Under the pieces are notes generated by a model. It made no database searches, had not been told where the DNA came from, and was given only the letters and a program-made list of their open reading frames with translations. A stretch of DNA of 64,000 bases from a methanogenic archaeon ISO4-H5. GTDB taxonomy: Archaea; Thermoplasmatota; Thermoplasmata; Methanomassiliicoccales; Methanomethylophilaceae. Made by a program: the position numbers and the translations under genes. Location: contig CP014214.1 of NCBI GenBank assembly GCA_001560915.1, forward strand, positions 558,001 through 622,000. Direction: 5' to 3'. Positions 1-9,578 of this stretch are shown piece by piece (the stretch's first letter is position 1; each line of letters starts with the position of its first letter).

Positions 1-482
1 AACAACTCGAACGGTTTGCTGAAAATGGCAATGCGGAGGCTGCATACAAACTCGGGTCCATATATTTAGACGGTTTGGGCCTAGAAAAAAACATTGTGCA
101 GGCAGTAAAATGGTTCCAGAGGGGTTCGGATCTAGGCCATGTATGGTCCAAAATGCGTTTAGCAGAAGTATATCGCGATGGTCGTGAGGTTCAACAAGAC
201 ATTAAAAAAGCAGTGGAACTGTTCAGGGATGGCGCAAAACAGGGCAATATCCAATGTCTATTCTCATTACTTCCATTGATTAGCAATTCAGGTCCTGCTG
301 AGAATCAGATATTGTTCGAGGAGTGCTTGAAACAACTCGAACGGTTTGCTGAAAATGGCAATGCGGAGGCTGCATACAAACTCGGGTCCATATATTTAGA
401 CGGTTTGGGCCTAGAAAAAAACATTGTGCAGGCAGTAAAATGGTTCCAGAGGGGTTCGGATCTAGGCCATGTATGGTCCAAA
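1..482 (+). repeat. 152-bp exact direct repeat inside the Sel1 gene
   Basis: Bases 1-152 and 331-482 are identical, with a 330-bp period. The repeat encodes one Sel1 module plus flanks and stays in frame, so copy-number change would lengthen or shorten the protein without breaking it. The second copy is followed at once by the C-terminal codons and a TGA stop. Confidence 0.85.
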
Positions 483-512
483 CAACAATTACACTATATT
501 TACAAAAAATGA
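3..512 (+). CDS. Sel1-repeat protein, 5'-truncated by the window edge
   Basis: The frame is open from base 3, so the true start lies outside the window; an internal ATG is at 75. The visible 169 codons hold Sel1-like (TPR-type) helical repeats with typical stretches such as AAYKLGSIYLDGLG and AVKWFQRGSDLGH. Sel1 repeats usually mediate protein-protein contacts. The first and last repeats are encoded by identical DNA (1-152 and 331-482), a sign of recent internal duplication. It precedes a glycosyltransferase group with the same AT-rich composition and probably belongs to it. No enzymatic domain is visible; function unknown. Confidence 0.75.
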   Translation, partial: QLERFAENGNAEAAYKLGSIYLDGLGLEKNIVQAVKWFQRGSDLGHVWSKMRLAEVYRDGREVQQDIKKAVELFRDGAKQGNIQCLFSLLPLISNSGPAENQILFEECLKQLERFAENGNAEAAYKLGSIYLDGLGLEKNIVQAVKWFQRGSDLGHVWSKQQLHYIYKK

Positions 513-774
513 TTCAATCAATTTCAAAAACATCACAAGGATACCAAAATAGGTATTCGGAAACGGACACTAACATAATAGTTGAATGGTGTATTAGGGT
601 ATCTGAGTCTTAGGAGTGAATGAAAAGAATATGAGGATAATCTTCTCGCCTCACATGTTTCAATAATTAAAAACACATTAGAGAACTTAATTAATAGTTA
701 TATATCATGTTCAAATGAATGTCTGCTATTACAAAAGATACATATAATTAGTACAATCCAATTCTAAGACTAAG
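513..774. other. AT-rich intergenic region
   Basis: 262 bp between the Sel1 gene and the large fusion gene. No open frame of note. A short hairpin (TGAGG...CCTCA, about 629-655) and AT-rich runs near 700-715 could be a terminator and a promoter, but neither is clear. Confidence 0.4.
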
Positions 775-3700
775 ATGTATGACGTGATTTTATTCGAGGG
801 TGCGGATTTTGACATCAATTATAATTATGTCAAACTACAGGAGACAATAGGTGCCCTAAAAATAACCTCAATCGTATCCTATTCGGATTTGCCTCACATC
901 TATGGATATCGTACGATAAGTGTCGAAGAGATGAACACTCAAGAGTATGATTACATTATTGTTCTAGATGAAGAAAATTACCGGTACATAGCGAAAGATT
1001 TAGAAGAATTGTATAATATCGATCGTTCAAAAATACTCTCTATATTACCATTTAAAATACCAAATTTTGATTTTAGGACATATGTAGAGTTAGTTAATAG
1101 CAATCTCACTATATTAACCGATGAATGTACTGCTGCACTAATCTATCATCAAATGGGCCTTCAATTTTTATCACCTACAATATTACTAAAACAGTCAAAA
1201 AACGATTATCTAAAATTTGTATCAAACTTAGAATATTATCTGTCTAAACAGTTAATTGAGATACCATCCGAACACGGTTATCCCGTTGGAAAATTGGGTG
1301 ATATTACTCTAGAATTTATTCACTATCACTCATTTGAAGATGCAACGGAAAAATGGTATGATAGGGTAAAAAGAGTCAATTGGGAAAATATCTTGATTCT
1401 AATGACATGTAATTCTGAAGAGTCGCTGGAGGGTTTCATTAAATTACCGTTTGATAACAAAATAGCTTTTTCAAACATTCCATCGAACGATTCTCATGTG
1501 ATATATATTGATGAATATATGTTGGATTATTGGTATTATACATTGAAATATCCAACAGTAGATTTTCATATCCTGATTCGCTCGCTAGCTTCTTTGAAAG
1601 AAAATAATCACTATTACAATTTATTGGAGTTGCTTACTAAACATTCAGCATTTGAACATAATACAAATCTCCAAAACAATAGGTATTGCCAAAGGAAAAT
1701 TGTGTTTTCGCATAATCATCCAGAACGCTTAGCGTATGATGCACTAGTCAAAAAAGATTCTACTGTGTTAAAACGTGTAATAAAAGCGTTATTGAAGAAG
1801 AATTTGTCGGATCCAATCAATGAAATGCTAAAAATAGATTCAAATACCATGCTGATGACAATACAAGAATTAGTAGATGATGGAGATTGTTTGGCATGTA
1901 TTGCATTAGCTCGGATGTATCGGGATGGTCGTGGTGTAGATCAAAATGTTGATCTTGCAATCGATTATTATAGAAAGGCTGTACAAAAGGGTGTATTGTG
2001 GGCAGGCATTGAATTATCAGACATTCTTTGGAATTTGAATGCACCAGAATCAGATAAAGAGATAATTGCCCTTCTTACGCCATTAGCAGAGAACGGAGAT
2101 GGGGAAGCAGCGGGCAGACTCGCACGCATGTATCGGGATGGTCGTGGTGTCAAGAGAGATTATGATCATGCCATAAAGTTATTCAGAAATGCTGTAGAAT
2201 CAGTATTATGGGCTCGCATTGGGCTTACCGATATCCTGTGGCACAAAAATAAACCAGAGCTGGATAAGGAAATAATTGAACTTCTCACGCCTCTTGTAAA
2301 GAATGGTAACGGTGGAGCGTATGCCCGTATTGCACGCATGTATCGGGATGGTCGTGGTGTAGATCAAAATGTTGATCTTGCAATCGATTATTATAGAAAG
2401 GCTGTACAAAAGGGTGTATTGTGGGCAGGCATTGAATTATCAGACATTCTTTGGAATATGAATGCACCAGAATCAGATAAAGAGATAATTGCCCTTCTTA
2501 CGCCATTAGCAGAGAACGGAGATGGGGAAGCAGCGGGCAGACTCGCACGCATGTATCGGGATGGTCGTGGTGTCAAGAGAGATTATGATCATGCCATAAA
2601 GTTATTCAGAAATGCTGTAGAATCAGTATTATGGGCTCGCATTGGGCTTACCGATATCCTGTGGCACAAAAATAAACCAGAGCTGGATAAGGAAATAATT
2701 GAACTTCTCACGCCTCTTGTAAAGAATGGTAACGGTGGAGCGTATGCCCGTATTGCACGCATGTATCGGGATGGTCGTGGTGTAGATCAAAATGTTGATC
2801 TTGCAATCGATTATTATAGAAAGGCTGTACAAAAGGGTGTATTGTGGGCGAATGAAGAACTATCGAAACTTTTGATAAGTAAGTTTACAAAAAACGATTT
2901 AAACATTTATTCTACTTTGAAAAAAATTGATTTCTCTGATTATAAAAGACAATCCATGGAGTGCCTAGATGGATTAGAAAAAGCAATACACTCCGGTAAA
3001 ACGGTTTCATTATCCTTAAACCAGGTGTATGAGTTGTTTAAATCTTCAAAAGAGTTCATCTCTAAAAATTTGAAAATGGGCAATATATACTTGGCTGGTA
3101 AGATTTCTGCACAGCTCGATAACAATTCTAACCTTCAAATTGTATGCATTATAAAAGAAGAGATGATATGGGCATCTGATAATTACCTTGTCTCGTATTC
3201 ACAAGGGCTCCAATCCATTTTTGTGACTGTCAATTCGATATTCGTATGTCACAATGATATCATGTATACTGCACCTAAGAACAATGGGATGTTTGCAATA
3301 TGTATTGATAGAGCTGGAAAAATAATAGATGCTGCCGAGAATGTCAAAGCACACAGAAGCAACGAAGATGATCTAAAAGAAATAATAACTGATAATCCCA
3401 AGCTTTCTGGTGCATACAGATATCTGTTAGAAAACTATCGCGACTATAAAGAAAACTCATTAATATTAGATTATAGAATTGGAGACAGAGACATAAATAA
3501 GTTTTTTGTAAATAATAATACAATTAGTAACAGGGAGTACAATTTTATTGTAAACACAAGTGGTTCACTAGCCATATATTTATTTTCATTAATGTACTCG
3601 ATTAGTCAACACTGTTCAAGACCATCAACAGTATGGGTGTTACAATCTGACTACAAAAAACAAGATTTACAAGAGTTGCAGAAATTTGGAAAGAAACTTG

Positions 3701-4653
3701 GGATTAATGTAAACGTTATCCAAGTGAAAGAAGCTGATTATCAAATATTCTATAGTGGTGCATATTCCAAAGCTATGTACTATTACTTGATGGCTCATAA
3801 ATTATTGCCTACGACTGTAGAACGGGCATTACATATTGATGTTGATACTTTAATAATGAAAGATATTGGTCAACTATACGACATAGATTTTGAAGATTGT
3901 TACATTTGTGCATGTGACCGGGGGTTATCTTATAAAAACACCGTGACAAATCCTGATGACTATATGTTTTTCAATGCAGGAATTGTATTAATGAATTTAG
4001 TAAAATTCAGAGAAACAAACATTACTATCAATGATTATAAAAATGAAGTTACCGAGAAGAATTACTCTATCAAAGATGTGGATCAGTCACTATTGGCCCA
4101 CATGTTCTGGAAACAGTCTAAAATGCTTCCACGCCAGTACTATAATGTATATCCCCCGCAACAATCTACTTACTTAATGAATTATATTAAGGGAGGAGTA
4201 TTGCCAGAATCTTACTCATATCCGCTCAAAATATCGAACATGAACACAATTATTCATTATGCAGGGAAGGAAAAACCCTGGTTAATGCCATATGTCATTT
4301 TTGTTGATGGAACAGAAGTTTACGCTAAAACCCCTGATACGAATATCGATTATTGCACATTACAATGGTGGAGAATAGTACCTAATTTGCCTGAACCGAT
4401 TAAGCAATTATTATTTTCCTCAGAAAAAACTACTGGATCTGTATTAAATCTACAAGAATTTGAAAAAGAGATAGTGGATAAAAAGGCTAAATACTATACC
4501 TGGATGCATCTCTATTTCATAAGGAAAAAAATAAATGATAATGACCTTACAGGAGCATATACTATTTTGGATAATATACCAAATTGTGTCGAGAAAAAGT
4601 CCATAACTAAAATACTTAAATATGTTGAGTTAGGTGGTCATATTGATGCATAA
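775..4653 (+). CDS. DUF1919 - Sel1 repeats - GT8 glycosyltransferase fusion protein
   Basis: 1292 residues in at least three parts. Residues about 75-240 match DUF1919, a family found in polysaccharide loci (CTAALIYHQMGLQFLSPT, YPVGKLGDITLEFIHYHS, KRVNWENILILM). Residues about 355-700 are Sel1 repeats. Residues about 930-1230 form a family 8 glycosyltransferase with the metal-binding DxD motif HIDVDTL near residue 1020 and the downstream MFFNAGIVLMNL signature. No signal peptide or membrane segment is visible, so it probably acts in the cytoplasm on nucleotide-sugar donors; the Sel1 middle may be a scaffold. The Sel1 part contains a 423-bp DNA duplication. The next gene overlaps its end, suggesting an operon with LicD and GT8. 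The domain fusion is my reading; substrate unknown. Confidence 0.8.
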   Translation: MYDVILFEGADFDINYNYVKLQETIGALKITSIVSYSDLPHIYGYRTISVEEMNTQEYDYIIVLDEENYRYIAKDLEELYNIDRSKILSILPFKIPNFDFRTYVELVNSNLTILTDECTAALIYHQMGLQFLSPTILLKQSKNDYLKFVSNLEYYLSKQLIEIPSEHGYPVGKLGDITLEFIHYHSFEDATEKWYDRVKRVNWENILILMTCNSEESLEGFIKLPFDNKIAFSNIPSNDSHVIYIDEYMLDYWYYTLKYPTVDFHILIRSLASLKENNHYYNLLELLTKHSAFEHNTNLQNNRYCQRKIVFSHNHPERLAYDALVKKDSTVLKRVIKALLKKNLSDPINEMLKIDSNTMLMTIQELVDDGDCLACIALARMYRDGRGVDQNVDLAIDYYRKAVQKGVLWAGIELSDILWNLNAPESDKEIIALLTPLAENGDGEAAGRLARMYRDGRGVKRDYDHAIKLFRNAVESVLWARIGLTDILWHKNKPELDKEIIELLTPLVKNGNGGAYARIARMYRDGRGVDQNVDLAIDYYRKAVQKGVLWAGIELSDILWNMNAPESDKEIIALLTPLAENGDGEAAGRLARMYRDGRGVKRDYDHAIKLFRNAVESVLWARIGLTDILWHKNKPELDKEIIELLTPLVKNGNGGAYARIARMYRDGRGVDQNVDLAIDYYRKAVQKGVLWANEELSKLLISKFTKNDLNIYSTLKKIDFSDYKRQSMECLDGLEKAIHSGKTVSLSLNQVYELFKSSKEFISKNLKMGNIYLAGKISAQLDNNSNLQIVCIIKEEMIWASDNYLVSYSQGLQSIFVTVNSIFVCHNDIMYTAPKNNGMFAICIDRAGKIIDAAENVKAHRSNEDDLKEIITDNPKLSGAYRYLLENYRDYKENSLILDYRIGDRDINKFFVNNNTISNREYNFIVNTSGSLAIYLFSLMYSISQHCSRPSTVWVLQSDYKKQDLQELQKFGKKLGINVNVIQVKEADYQIFYSGAYSKAMYYYLMAHKLLPTTVERALHIDVDTLIMKDIGQLYDIDFEDCYICACDRGLSYKNTVTNPDDYMFFNAGIVLMNLVKFRETNITINDYKNEVTEKNYSIKDVDQSLLAHMFWKQSKMLPRQYYNVYPPQQSTYLMNYIKGGVLPESYSYPLKISNMNTIIHYAGKEKPWLMPYVIFVDGTEVYAKTPDTNIDYCTLQWWRIVPNLPEPIKQLLFSSEKTTGSVLNLQEFEKEIVDKKAKYYTWMHLYFIRKKINDNDLTGAYTILDNIPNCVEKKSITKILKYVELGGHIDA
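1915..2849 (+). repeat. 423-bp in-frame tandem repeat (2.2 copies)
   Basis: The start of the unit recurs at 1915, 2338 and 2761, an exact 423-bp (141-codon) spacing. Copies are almost base-identical; one difference changes TTG to ATG near 2036/2459. Each unit holds Sel1 modules, and the heptad MYRDGRG occurs twice per unit. The third copy stops at about 2849, where the protein continues with unrelated sequence. Such identity within one gene implies recent duplication or gene conversion. Confidence 0.9.
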
Positions 4654-5662
4654 GAAAACAGAAAGTGAAAACAAAAACAACGTTGCACTGGAGTTAACTG
4701 TAAAAAAACTAGAAAGTAAGATTGATAGTTTAGAGAAGACCATAAATACATATCAATCTCGCAACCAAGCTATGCTTTGGTACTTACTTTCAGATTATGG
4801 GGGCAAATCATCTCTTCTCGATATTCAAAAAAGATTCTGGAATAATTATCCCAAAGCGAAAGGTAATATGAAAACAATTCAAGAAGGAAATCTATTCTTG
4901 ATAAAGAACATGGTCTCTATTTGTGAGAAAGTCGGTGCCACGTTTTGGCTTCATGGAGGTTCGCTCATAGGTGCCATAAGACATCAGGGTTTTATTCCTT
5001 GGGATGATGACGTTGATGTGGGCATGCTTAGGGAAGATTTGAACAAGTTAATTACTTACTTGGAAACGGATCCCTCATTCTATATTATGGAAGCGTACCA
5101 TGATGACCATACGTTCTCGAGAGGTTATCAGTTTAAATCAAAAGATGAAAATTTCTGTTGTTTTATTGATATATTCCCGTTTGATTATTATCCGTTCGAC
5201 CCTAATTCTTTTGACGAGGCATATTCAACCGAAAGACGTCTCTTGGTTAAGGACTATTTACAGTTAGCTACTAAACCTTCGCCGGAATATGTGTCATATC
5301 ATTTTTCTAAGATTAATAAACAGAGAGATGGTAAAGTACTGGACCTCCTCAATTCCCATTTAAGTAAAATGCGCTACTTAGAAGAATCTGATTATGTCTG
5401 TTACAGCATTGAAAATTACCCCTTCCAATACCCTCTGATGAAGAAAACAGATCTATTGCCATGTTTAAAAATAAGATTTGAGGGCCTGGTATTGAACATG
5501 CCTGCAAATTTCGGATTGTATTTAAAAGGATATGGGGACTTCTGGCAAATGCCCCCAGACGTAGATCGTGCGAGTCACCTTGATTATTACTTGCCTCATA
5601 TTGGGTACATTGAGGAGTTTTTGAAAAAGGAACGGGAAAATGATGAGCAGTCGACTGACTAA
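4646..5662 (+). CDS. LicD-family phosphotransferase
   Basis: 338 residues. The LicD core is clear: LHGGSLIGAIRHQGFIPWDD followed by DVDVGM, the nucleotidyltransferase-like signature of enzymes that place phosphocholine or similar phospho-substituents on surface glycans. An N-terminal coiled coil of about 40 residues precedes the domain. ATG 4646 is preferred over GTG 4634 because AGGTGG lies 8 bases before it. The gene overlaps the stop of the upstream fusion gene by 8 bases and the following GT8 gene by 23 bases, so the three are likely co-translated. Role in glycan decoration is inferred from the family and neighbours; the actual substituent is unknown. Confidence 0.85.
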   Translation: MHKKTESENKNNVALELTVKKLESKIDSLEKTINTYQSRNQAMLWYLLSDYGGKSSLLDIQKRFWNNYPKAKGNMKTIQEGNLFLIKNMVSICEKVGATFWLHGGSLIGAIRHQGFIPWDDDVDVGMLREDLNKLITYLETDPSFYIMEAYHDDHTFSRGYQFKSKDENFCCFIDIFPFDYYPFDPNSFDEAYSTERRLLVKDYLQLATKPSPEYVSYHFSKINKQRDGKVLDLLNSHLSKMRYLEESDYVCYSIENYPFQYPLMKKTDLLPCLKIRFEGLVLNMPANFGLYLKGYGDFWQMPPDVDRASHLDYYLPHIGYIEEFLKKERENDEQSTD

Positions 5663-6767
5663 GATTGTATCAGCATTTGAAAAACAACCTGTGGATGTAG
5701 TCGACCCCTATATCCCCCCCTTGGGTCAAGACTATGTAACAGTATGTTTGACATCAAGTAATGAGTACTCTCCGATAGTATGTGTATCGATAAAATCTCT
5801 TGCTGAGAATTCCAATCCCAATAGGAAATATGATGTGATTATCCTTACCAAGGATATGAGTGTTAGAAATAAAGAACAGATAATTGCAGCAATATCAGCC
5901 AATCCCAATGTTAGTATAAGGTTTGTAAACGTATCGAATTGGATAAAAAATTATAATTTTCACCTTTGGGCCCATTTTACGGAATTTACTTATTATCGCC
6001 TGTTAATCCCTACTCTTTTTAAACTGTATAAAAAAGTACTGTATTTAGATAGCGATACAATCGTAAATGTCGATCTTTATAATTTATACAAACTGGACTT
6101 GAACGAATATTTGTTAGCTGCGGCTGTTGATACCCATGTAATGGGCCGTATCAATGATTCAACCCGTGCAGATCCTGATTATTACCAGAATGTACTTGGA
6201 ATCGGGGGCGGAGGCTATTTTCAAGGTGGAGTAATGTTATTCAATGTCACCAAATTTAACGAAATGTACGGAGATGGTGAATTGATACAAAAGGCCAATG
6301 AAACATCTTATCGTTGGTTAGATCAAGATTTTTTAAATGTTGAATGCAAAGGCAGAGTAAAATATCTCCCTAATAAGTGGAATTTAATGGTTATAAATAA
6401 TCCAAATTGTATTGATGAACAACATTTACAGGAACCATTATTTTCAGATTATATCTCTGCTAGGAAGAATCCATATATTATCCATTACATTGGTCGTAGT
6501 ATTCCGTGTTATAATCCATTTGTAGATTATTACGAATACTTTTGGAGATATGCCAAATTAACCCCATACTATGAATTGTTAATCAATAAAATGGTCTTAG
6601 AGCGTGAAAAGCACGAGTCCGCAAGGGTGATGAACATCCTCAAGAATTCAGAATACGCGGCACTATTTGATTTTGTCAGTGTACTCTTTCCTGAAAAATC
6701 AAGAAGATTAACTATACTACAAAAACTATCAAAAAATTTTAAGGGTAAGAATAGAAAAAGACAATAA
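5640..6767 (+). CDS. Family 8 glycosyltransferase
   Basis: 375 residues. GT8 features are present in order: an N-terminal nucleotide-binding half (YVTVCLTSSNEYSPIVCVSI), the DxD motif in KVLYLDSDTIVNVDL at about residue 137, the GGGGYFQGGVMLFNV segment, and a C-terminal HYIG motif (YIIHYIGR). These are retaining transferases using UDP-sugars and Mn2+. No membrane segment is seen. It overlaps licD by 23 bases and ends the glycan operon; a hairpin follows at 6888-6925. Acceptor and sugar cannot be told from sequence. Confidence 0.87.
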   Translation: MMSSRLTKIVSAFEKQPVDVVDPYIPPLGQDYVTVCLTSSNEYSPIVCVSIKSLAENSNPNRKYDVIILTKDMSVRNKEQIIAAISANPNVSIRFVNVSNWIKNYNFHLWAHFTEFTYYRLLIPTLFKLYKKVLYLDSDTIVNVDLYNLYKLDLNEYLLAAAVDTHVMGRINDSTRADPDYYQNVLGIGGGGYFQGGVMLFNVTKFNEMYGDGELIQKANETSYRWLDQDFLNVECKGRVKYLPNKWNLMVINNPNCIDEQHLQEPLFSDYISARKNPYIIHYIGRSIPCYNPFVDYYEYFWRYAKLTPYYELLINKMVLEREKHESARVMNILKNSEYAALFDFVSVLFPEKSRRLTILQKLSKNFKGKNRKRQ

Positions 6768-6887
6768 TGTGACTCAGCATCAACTATTCCCTAGGCAGCT
6801 CACCACGATAATGAAAAAGATTAATCCATCAACTAATACTGAAGAGTGGAGTGTAACTGCTGTCGACGCAGGTTAAATAATATGATT

Positions 6888-6925
6888 GGAGATGCACCAA
6901 AATCCTTTTGAATAGGATTATCTCC
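6888..6925 (+). terminator. Nested hairpin after the glycan operon
   Basis: Outer stem GGAGAT (6888-6893) / ATCTCC (6920-6925) and inner stem AATCC (6901-6905) / GGATT (6915-6919) with a T-rich loop. It lies between the GT8 stop and pgi. It could be a terminator or a leader element of pgi. Confidence 0.4.
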
Positions 6926-6997
6926 ATACCTGAATTCATGCCTGATGTGCCGAATTCACGACGAACAAATATCACCACTAGGCAAAGGTAAGATAGA

Positions 6998-8014
6998 ATG
7001 ATGTTTAAAACGGAATCCCTCAACAGAATGGCCAGGGAGATCGGCGGTCTCGAATCCGATCTCACCGCAGCTCTGGACATTCCTAGTGGTATCACAAAGT
7101 CATACAAGCACATCATGATCTGCGGAATGGGAGCGTCCGCCATCGGCGGAGCCCTCTACGTGGACTCCATGTACTACACCTCCAAGGTCAGCGTAGAGGT
7201 CGTCAAGACCATGAACCTGCCTGCCTGGGTCGACAACGATACCCTCTTCGTGGCATGCAGCTACTCCGGCAACACCTACGAGACCGTCCAGATGTACAAG
7301 GAGGCCATCACCAAAGGCATCGATGTCGTAGCCGTCACCCACGGCGGACAGCTCGAGGAGCTTTCTCGGCAGAACGGCAACCTCATGATGAAGATCGGAG
7401 GCGAGCTCATCCAGCCCCGTTCCGCCATCGGATGGTTCATCGGTCTCCTGGGAGGAATCATTCAGGACGCCGGCGGACCCTAGGTCAGGGAGCAGCTCAG
7501 GAAACTCCTGCCCCGCATCCGCGAGTACAACTACGAGTTCACCGCCGACGACAGTTACGCCAGGACCATTGCCCTCCGCATCAAAGGCAAGATCCCTGTG
7601 ATTTACGGAGCACCCAACCTCTCCGCCATGGCGCTGAGGATGAAGACCCAGCTCAACGAAAACTCCAAGGTAATTGCATTTTCCGGAGTGCTTCCCGAGT
7701 TCAACCACAACGAGATTGTCGGATGGTACGACGATGACCACAAGTACCAGTTCCACCCCGTCCTCATCGTCGACGATGACTACGAGGAAATCGCCAAAAT
7801 CATCAAGGCTACCAAGGGACTCCTCTCGAGCCGCGATGTCGGTCTCGATGTCTTCAAGGTCAAGGGCGATTCCGTCCTCGAGAAGAACATCTACGCGGTC
7901 ATGTTCGGAGACTACGTCTCCCTGTACCTCGCGGCCCTTCGCGAAGTGGACCCCTGCAACGTCGACCCTATTGTCGATATCAAAGCACGTATCAGAGCGG
8001 TGCTGCCGGAATGA
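6998..8014 (+). CDS. Bifunctional phosphoglucose/phosphomannose isomerase with an in-frame TAG
   Basis: 338 codons including TAG at 7481-7483 (codon 162). Both sides are one SIS-domain isomerase in one frame: HIMICGMGASAIGGAL and FVACSYSGNTYET before the TAG, and KGKIPVIYGAPNLSAMA, LPEFNHNEIVGW and the C-terminal sugar-binding half after it. The combined length fits the archaeal PGI/PMI family, which interconverts fructose-6-phosphate with glucose- and mannose-6-phosphate. The TAG follows IIQDAGGP and is followed by VREQLRKLL, with no frameshift. Either UAG is decoded (pyrrolysine) or this is a nonsense mutation. Base composition matches the core genome, unlike the AT-rich operon before it. 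Its 3' end is duplicated at 12230 and 18638, which makes it the likely insertion site of the island. Confidence 0.8.
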
Positions 8015-8123
8015 TCAGTCTGATTCCCGCAAAGTGTGGAAATACATTTGCGGGCAATTAGTAAGTTGGTTGACCCTGCGGGATATCAGTCAATTCCGTC
8101 GAGAGGTAATCAGCCAGATTAGT

Positions 8124-9011
8124 TTATAGCATGTTTTCGAGAAGTGAGGCTTTATTTGGGTCTGATAGGTTTTGCTGAACGGAGCCTTTCTGTATCAATG
8201 CCTTTATTCTTTTCCTGTTTTCCTCGGCCTTATGTGATTCCATGAAAGAGGTGTACAGGGTATCAAAGATCCATCCGGCGAAATACTGGGAGTCTAATTG
8301 TACTTCCGAAAGGACTTTTTCCACCAATCTGATATTTGAGTCGCAGAGTCTGTCCGGGTCAGATATTGTCTGTTCCAACCCAGTATCAGAAGTACGGTAA
8401 TGACAGTACAGTCTTCTGCTGGTGAACAGCACCCGATCTACCTTGAGCATGTATCTGATTATGAACTCCTGGTCCTCCCCTATCGTCAGAGACTCTTTGA
8501 ACCTCAAGTCACCAATAAGGTCCCTGCGTATGAAATGCATCCACACGAACGGCCTGCAATCCTCGAACCTGAAGATATCCTCTGGAGTGAAGTTCTCCAC
8601 CAACTCATCGTGTTTCTGAAAAGAATCCTTCATCCATTTGCTTCCGTGGACAAGTTTGGCATTGAACTTGACGCAATCACACCCAGTCTCCTCCGCCATA
8701 GCGAACAAAGTCTTCAGAGCATCCTTCAGGAGCTTATCGTCCGAATCCACGAAGGCCACATACTTCCCGACGGCGGCATCCAATCCCAGATTCCTCGCAT
8801 GAGATACACCGCAGTGTTCACTGCAGATGATCTTGAATCTATTATCCTGAGAAGCGAAGCGTTCGCATATCTTCAGTGATCTGTCGGTGGAACCGTCATC
8901 AATCAGGATGAACTCCGCATCCACACCCTTCTGACGGACGAGACTCTTCAGACATCTTCCGATGTACTTCTCGGTGTTGTAGAAGGGAATGATGATACTG
9001 ACCTCTATCAT
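8124..9011 (-). CDS. Family 2 glycosyltransferase
   Basis: 295 residues. GT-A fold signature at the N terminus (VSIIIPFYNTEKYIGRCL), then EFILIDDGSTDRS, the NLGLDAAVGKYVAFVDSDD motif with the DxD-like metal site, and GEDQEFIIRYML for the catalytic region. It would transfer a sugar from a nucleotide donor, probably to a surface glycan. It points back toward pgi, whose stop is 110 bp away, and is the first gene inside the island. Its GC content is intermediate. Sugar and acceptor unknown. Confidence 0.88.
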   Translation of the reverse strand: MIEVSIIIPFYNTEKYIGRCLKSLVRQKGVDAEFILIDDGSTDRSLKICERFASQDNRFKIICSEHCGVSHARNLGLDAAVGKYVAFVDSDDKLLKDALKTLFAMAEETGCDCVKFNAKLVHGSKWMKDSFQKHDELVENFTPEDIFRFEDCRPFVWMHFIRRDLIGDLRFKESLTIGEDQEFIIRYMLKVDRVLFTSRRLYCHYRTSDTGLEQTISDPDRLCDSNIRLVEKVLSEVQLDSQYFAGWIFDTLYTSFMESHKAEENRKRIKALIQKGSVQQNLSDPNKASLLENML

Positions 9012-9029
9012 GATTCTGCCTTCATTATG

Positions 9030-9578
9030 TCATTCCACAGGTTGTTTATCTAAAGTTTCTTCGTAATAGGATTCGAGACACTTCACAAAGGTATCTACAA
9101 AAGCAACAGCATGTTTGTGAAGATCGATTATTTCCTCATAGGTTTTTGACATATTGTAATCTGCAATATTTCCATGAGTAATGCGATTACGTTCACTTCC
9201 GATACTCATAAATGCTTCAGCATTTTTCTTAGAATTTTCATCTTTCAATTGTTTTTCCATATATTTTTTGAAATCTTTCCCCCAAAGCCCAAAAAAATGA
9301 TTGGCATTCGAATCGTTCCAGTTGAAGTAAGTATGGTATTGACGTTCTATAGCTTTATTCTGAACAAAAGTAACAGCCATTTCCGAATGAGTAGTTTCCC
9401 TGAAGAAATCGATTAATGTTGAACATATTTCGTGTTCATACATACTTGCACAGGCTAAAACTAACAGTTTATTGTACTCCGTATTGATTTCCATATTAAG
9501 TCCCATTTCATCTATGGGAAGTTTTTGGTTGAGTTCTTCTCGAATGCGTATGAGTCTATCTATTGGTTCAGTATTCAT
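9030..9578 (-). CDS. HEPN-domain protein, partner of DUF262
   Basis: 182 residues, mostly helical. The HEPN RNase signature Rx4-6H appears as ERNRITHG at about residue 130. The rest (YNKLLVLACASMYEHEICSTL, then ANHFFGLWG) resembles the HEPN class described beside DUF262 proteins (MAE_28990-type). Its start codon overlaps the stop of the DUF262 gene in ATGA, so the two are translationally coupled. HEPN proteins are typically RNA-cutting toxins or effectors; with a DUF262 partner this fits a defence pair. Subfamily assignment is tentative. Confidence 0.7.
   Translation of the reverse strand: MNTEPIDRLIRIREELNQKLPIDEMGLNMEINTEYNKLLVLACASMYEHEICSTLIDFFRETTHSEMAVTFVQNKAIERQYHTYFNWNDSNANHFFGLWGKDFKKYMEKQLKDENSKKNAEAFMSIGSERNRITHGNIADYNMSKTYEEIIDLHKHAVAFVDTFVKCLESYYEETLDKQPVE

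Noticed and set aside
7255-7737. Other open frames inside pgi and other GC-rich genes
   Set aside because: High-GC genes open up shadow frames; these are Arg/His/Pro-rich and lack any domain pattern.
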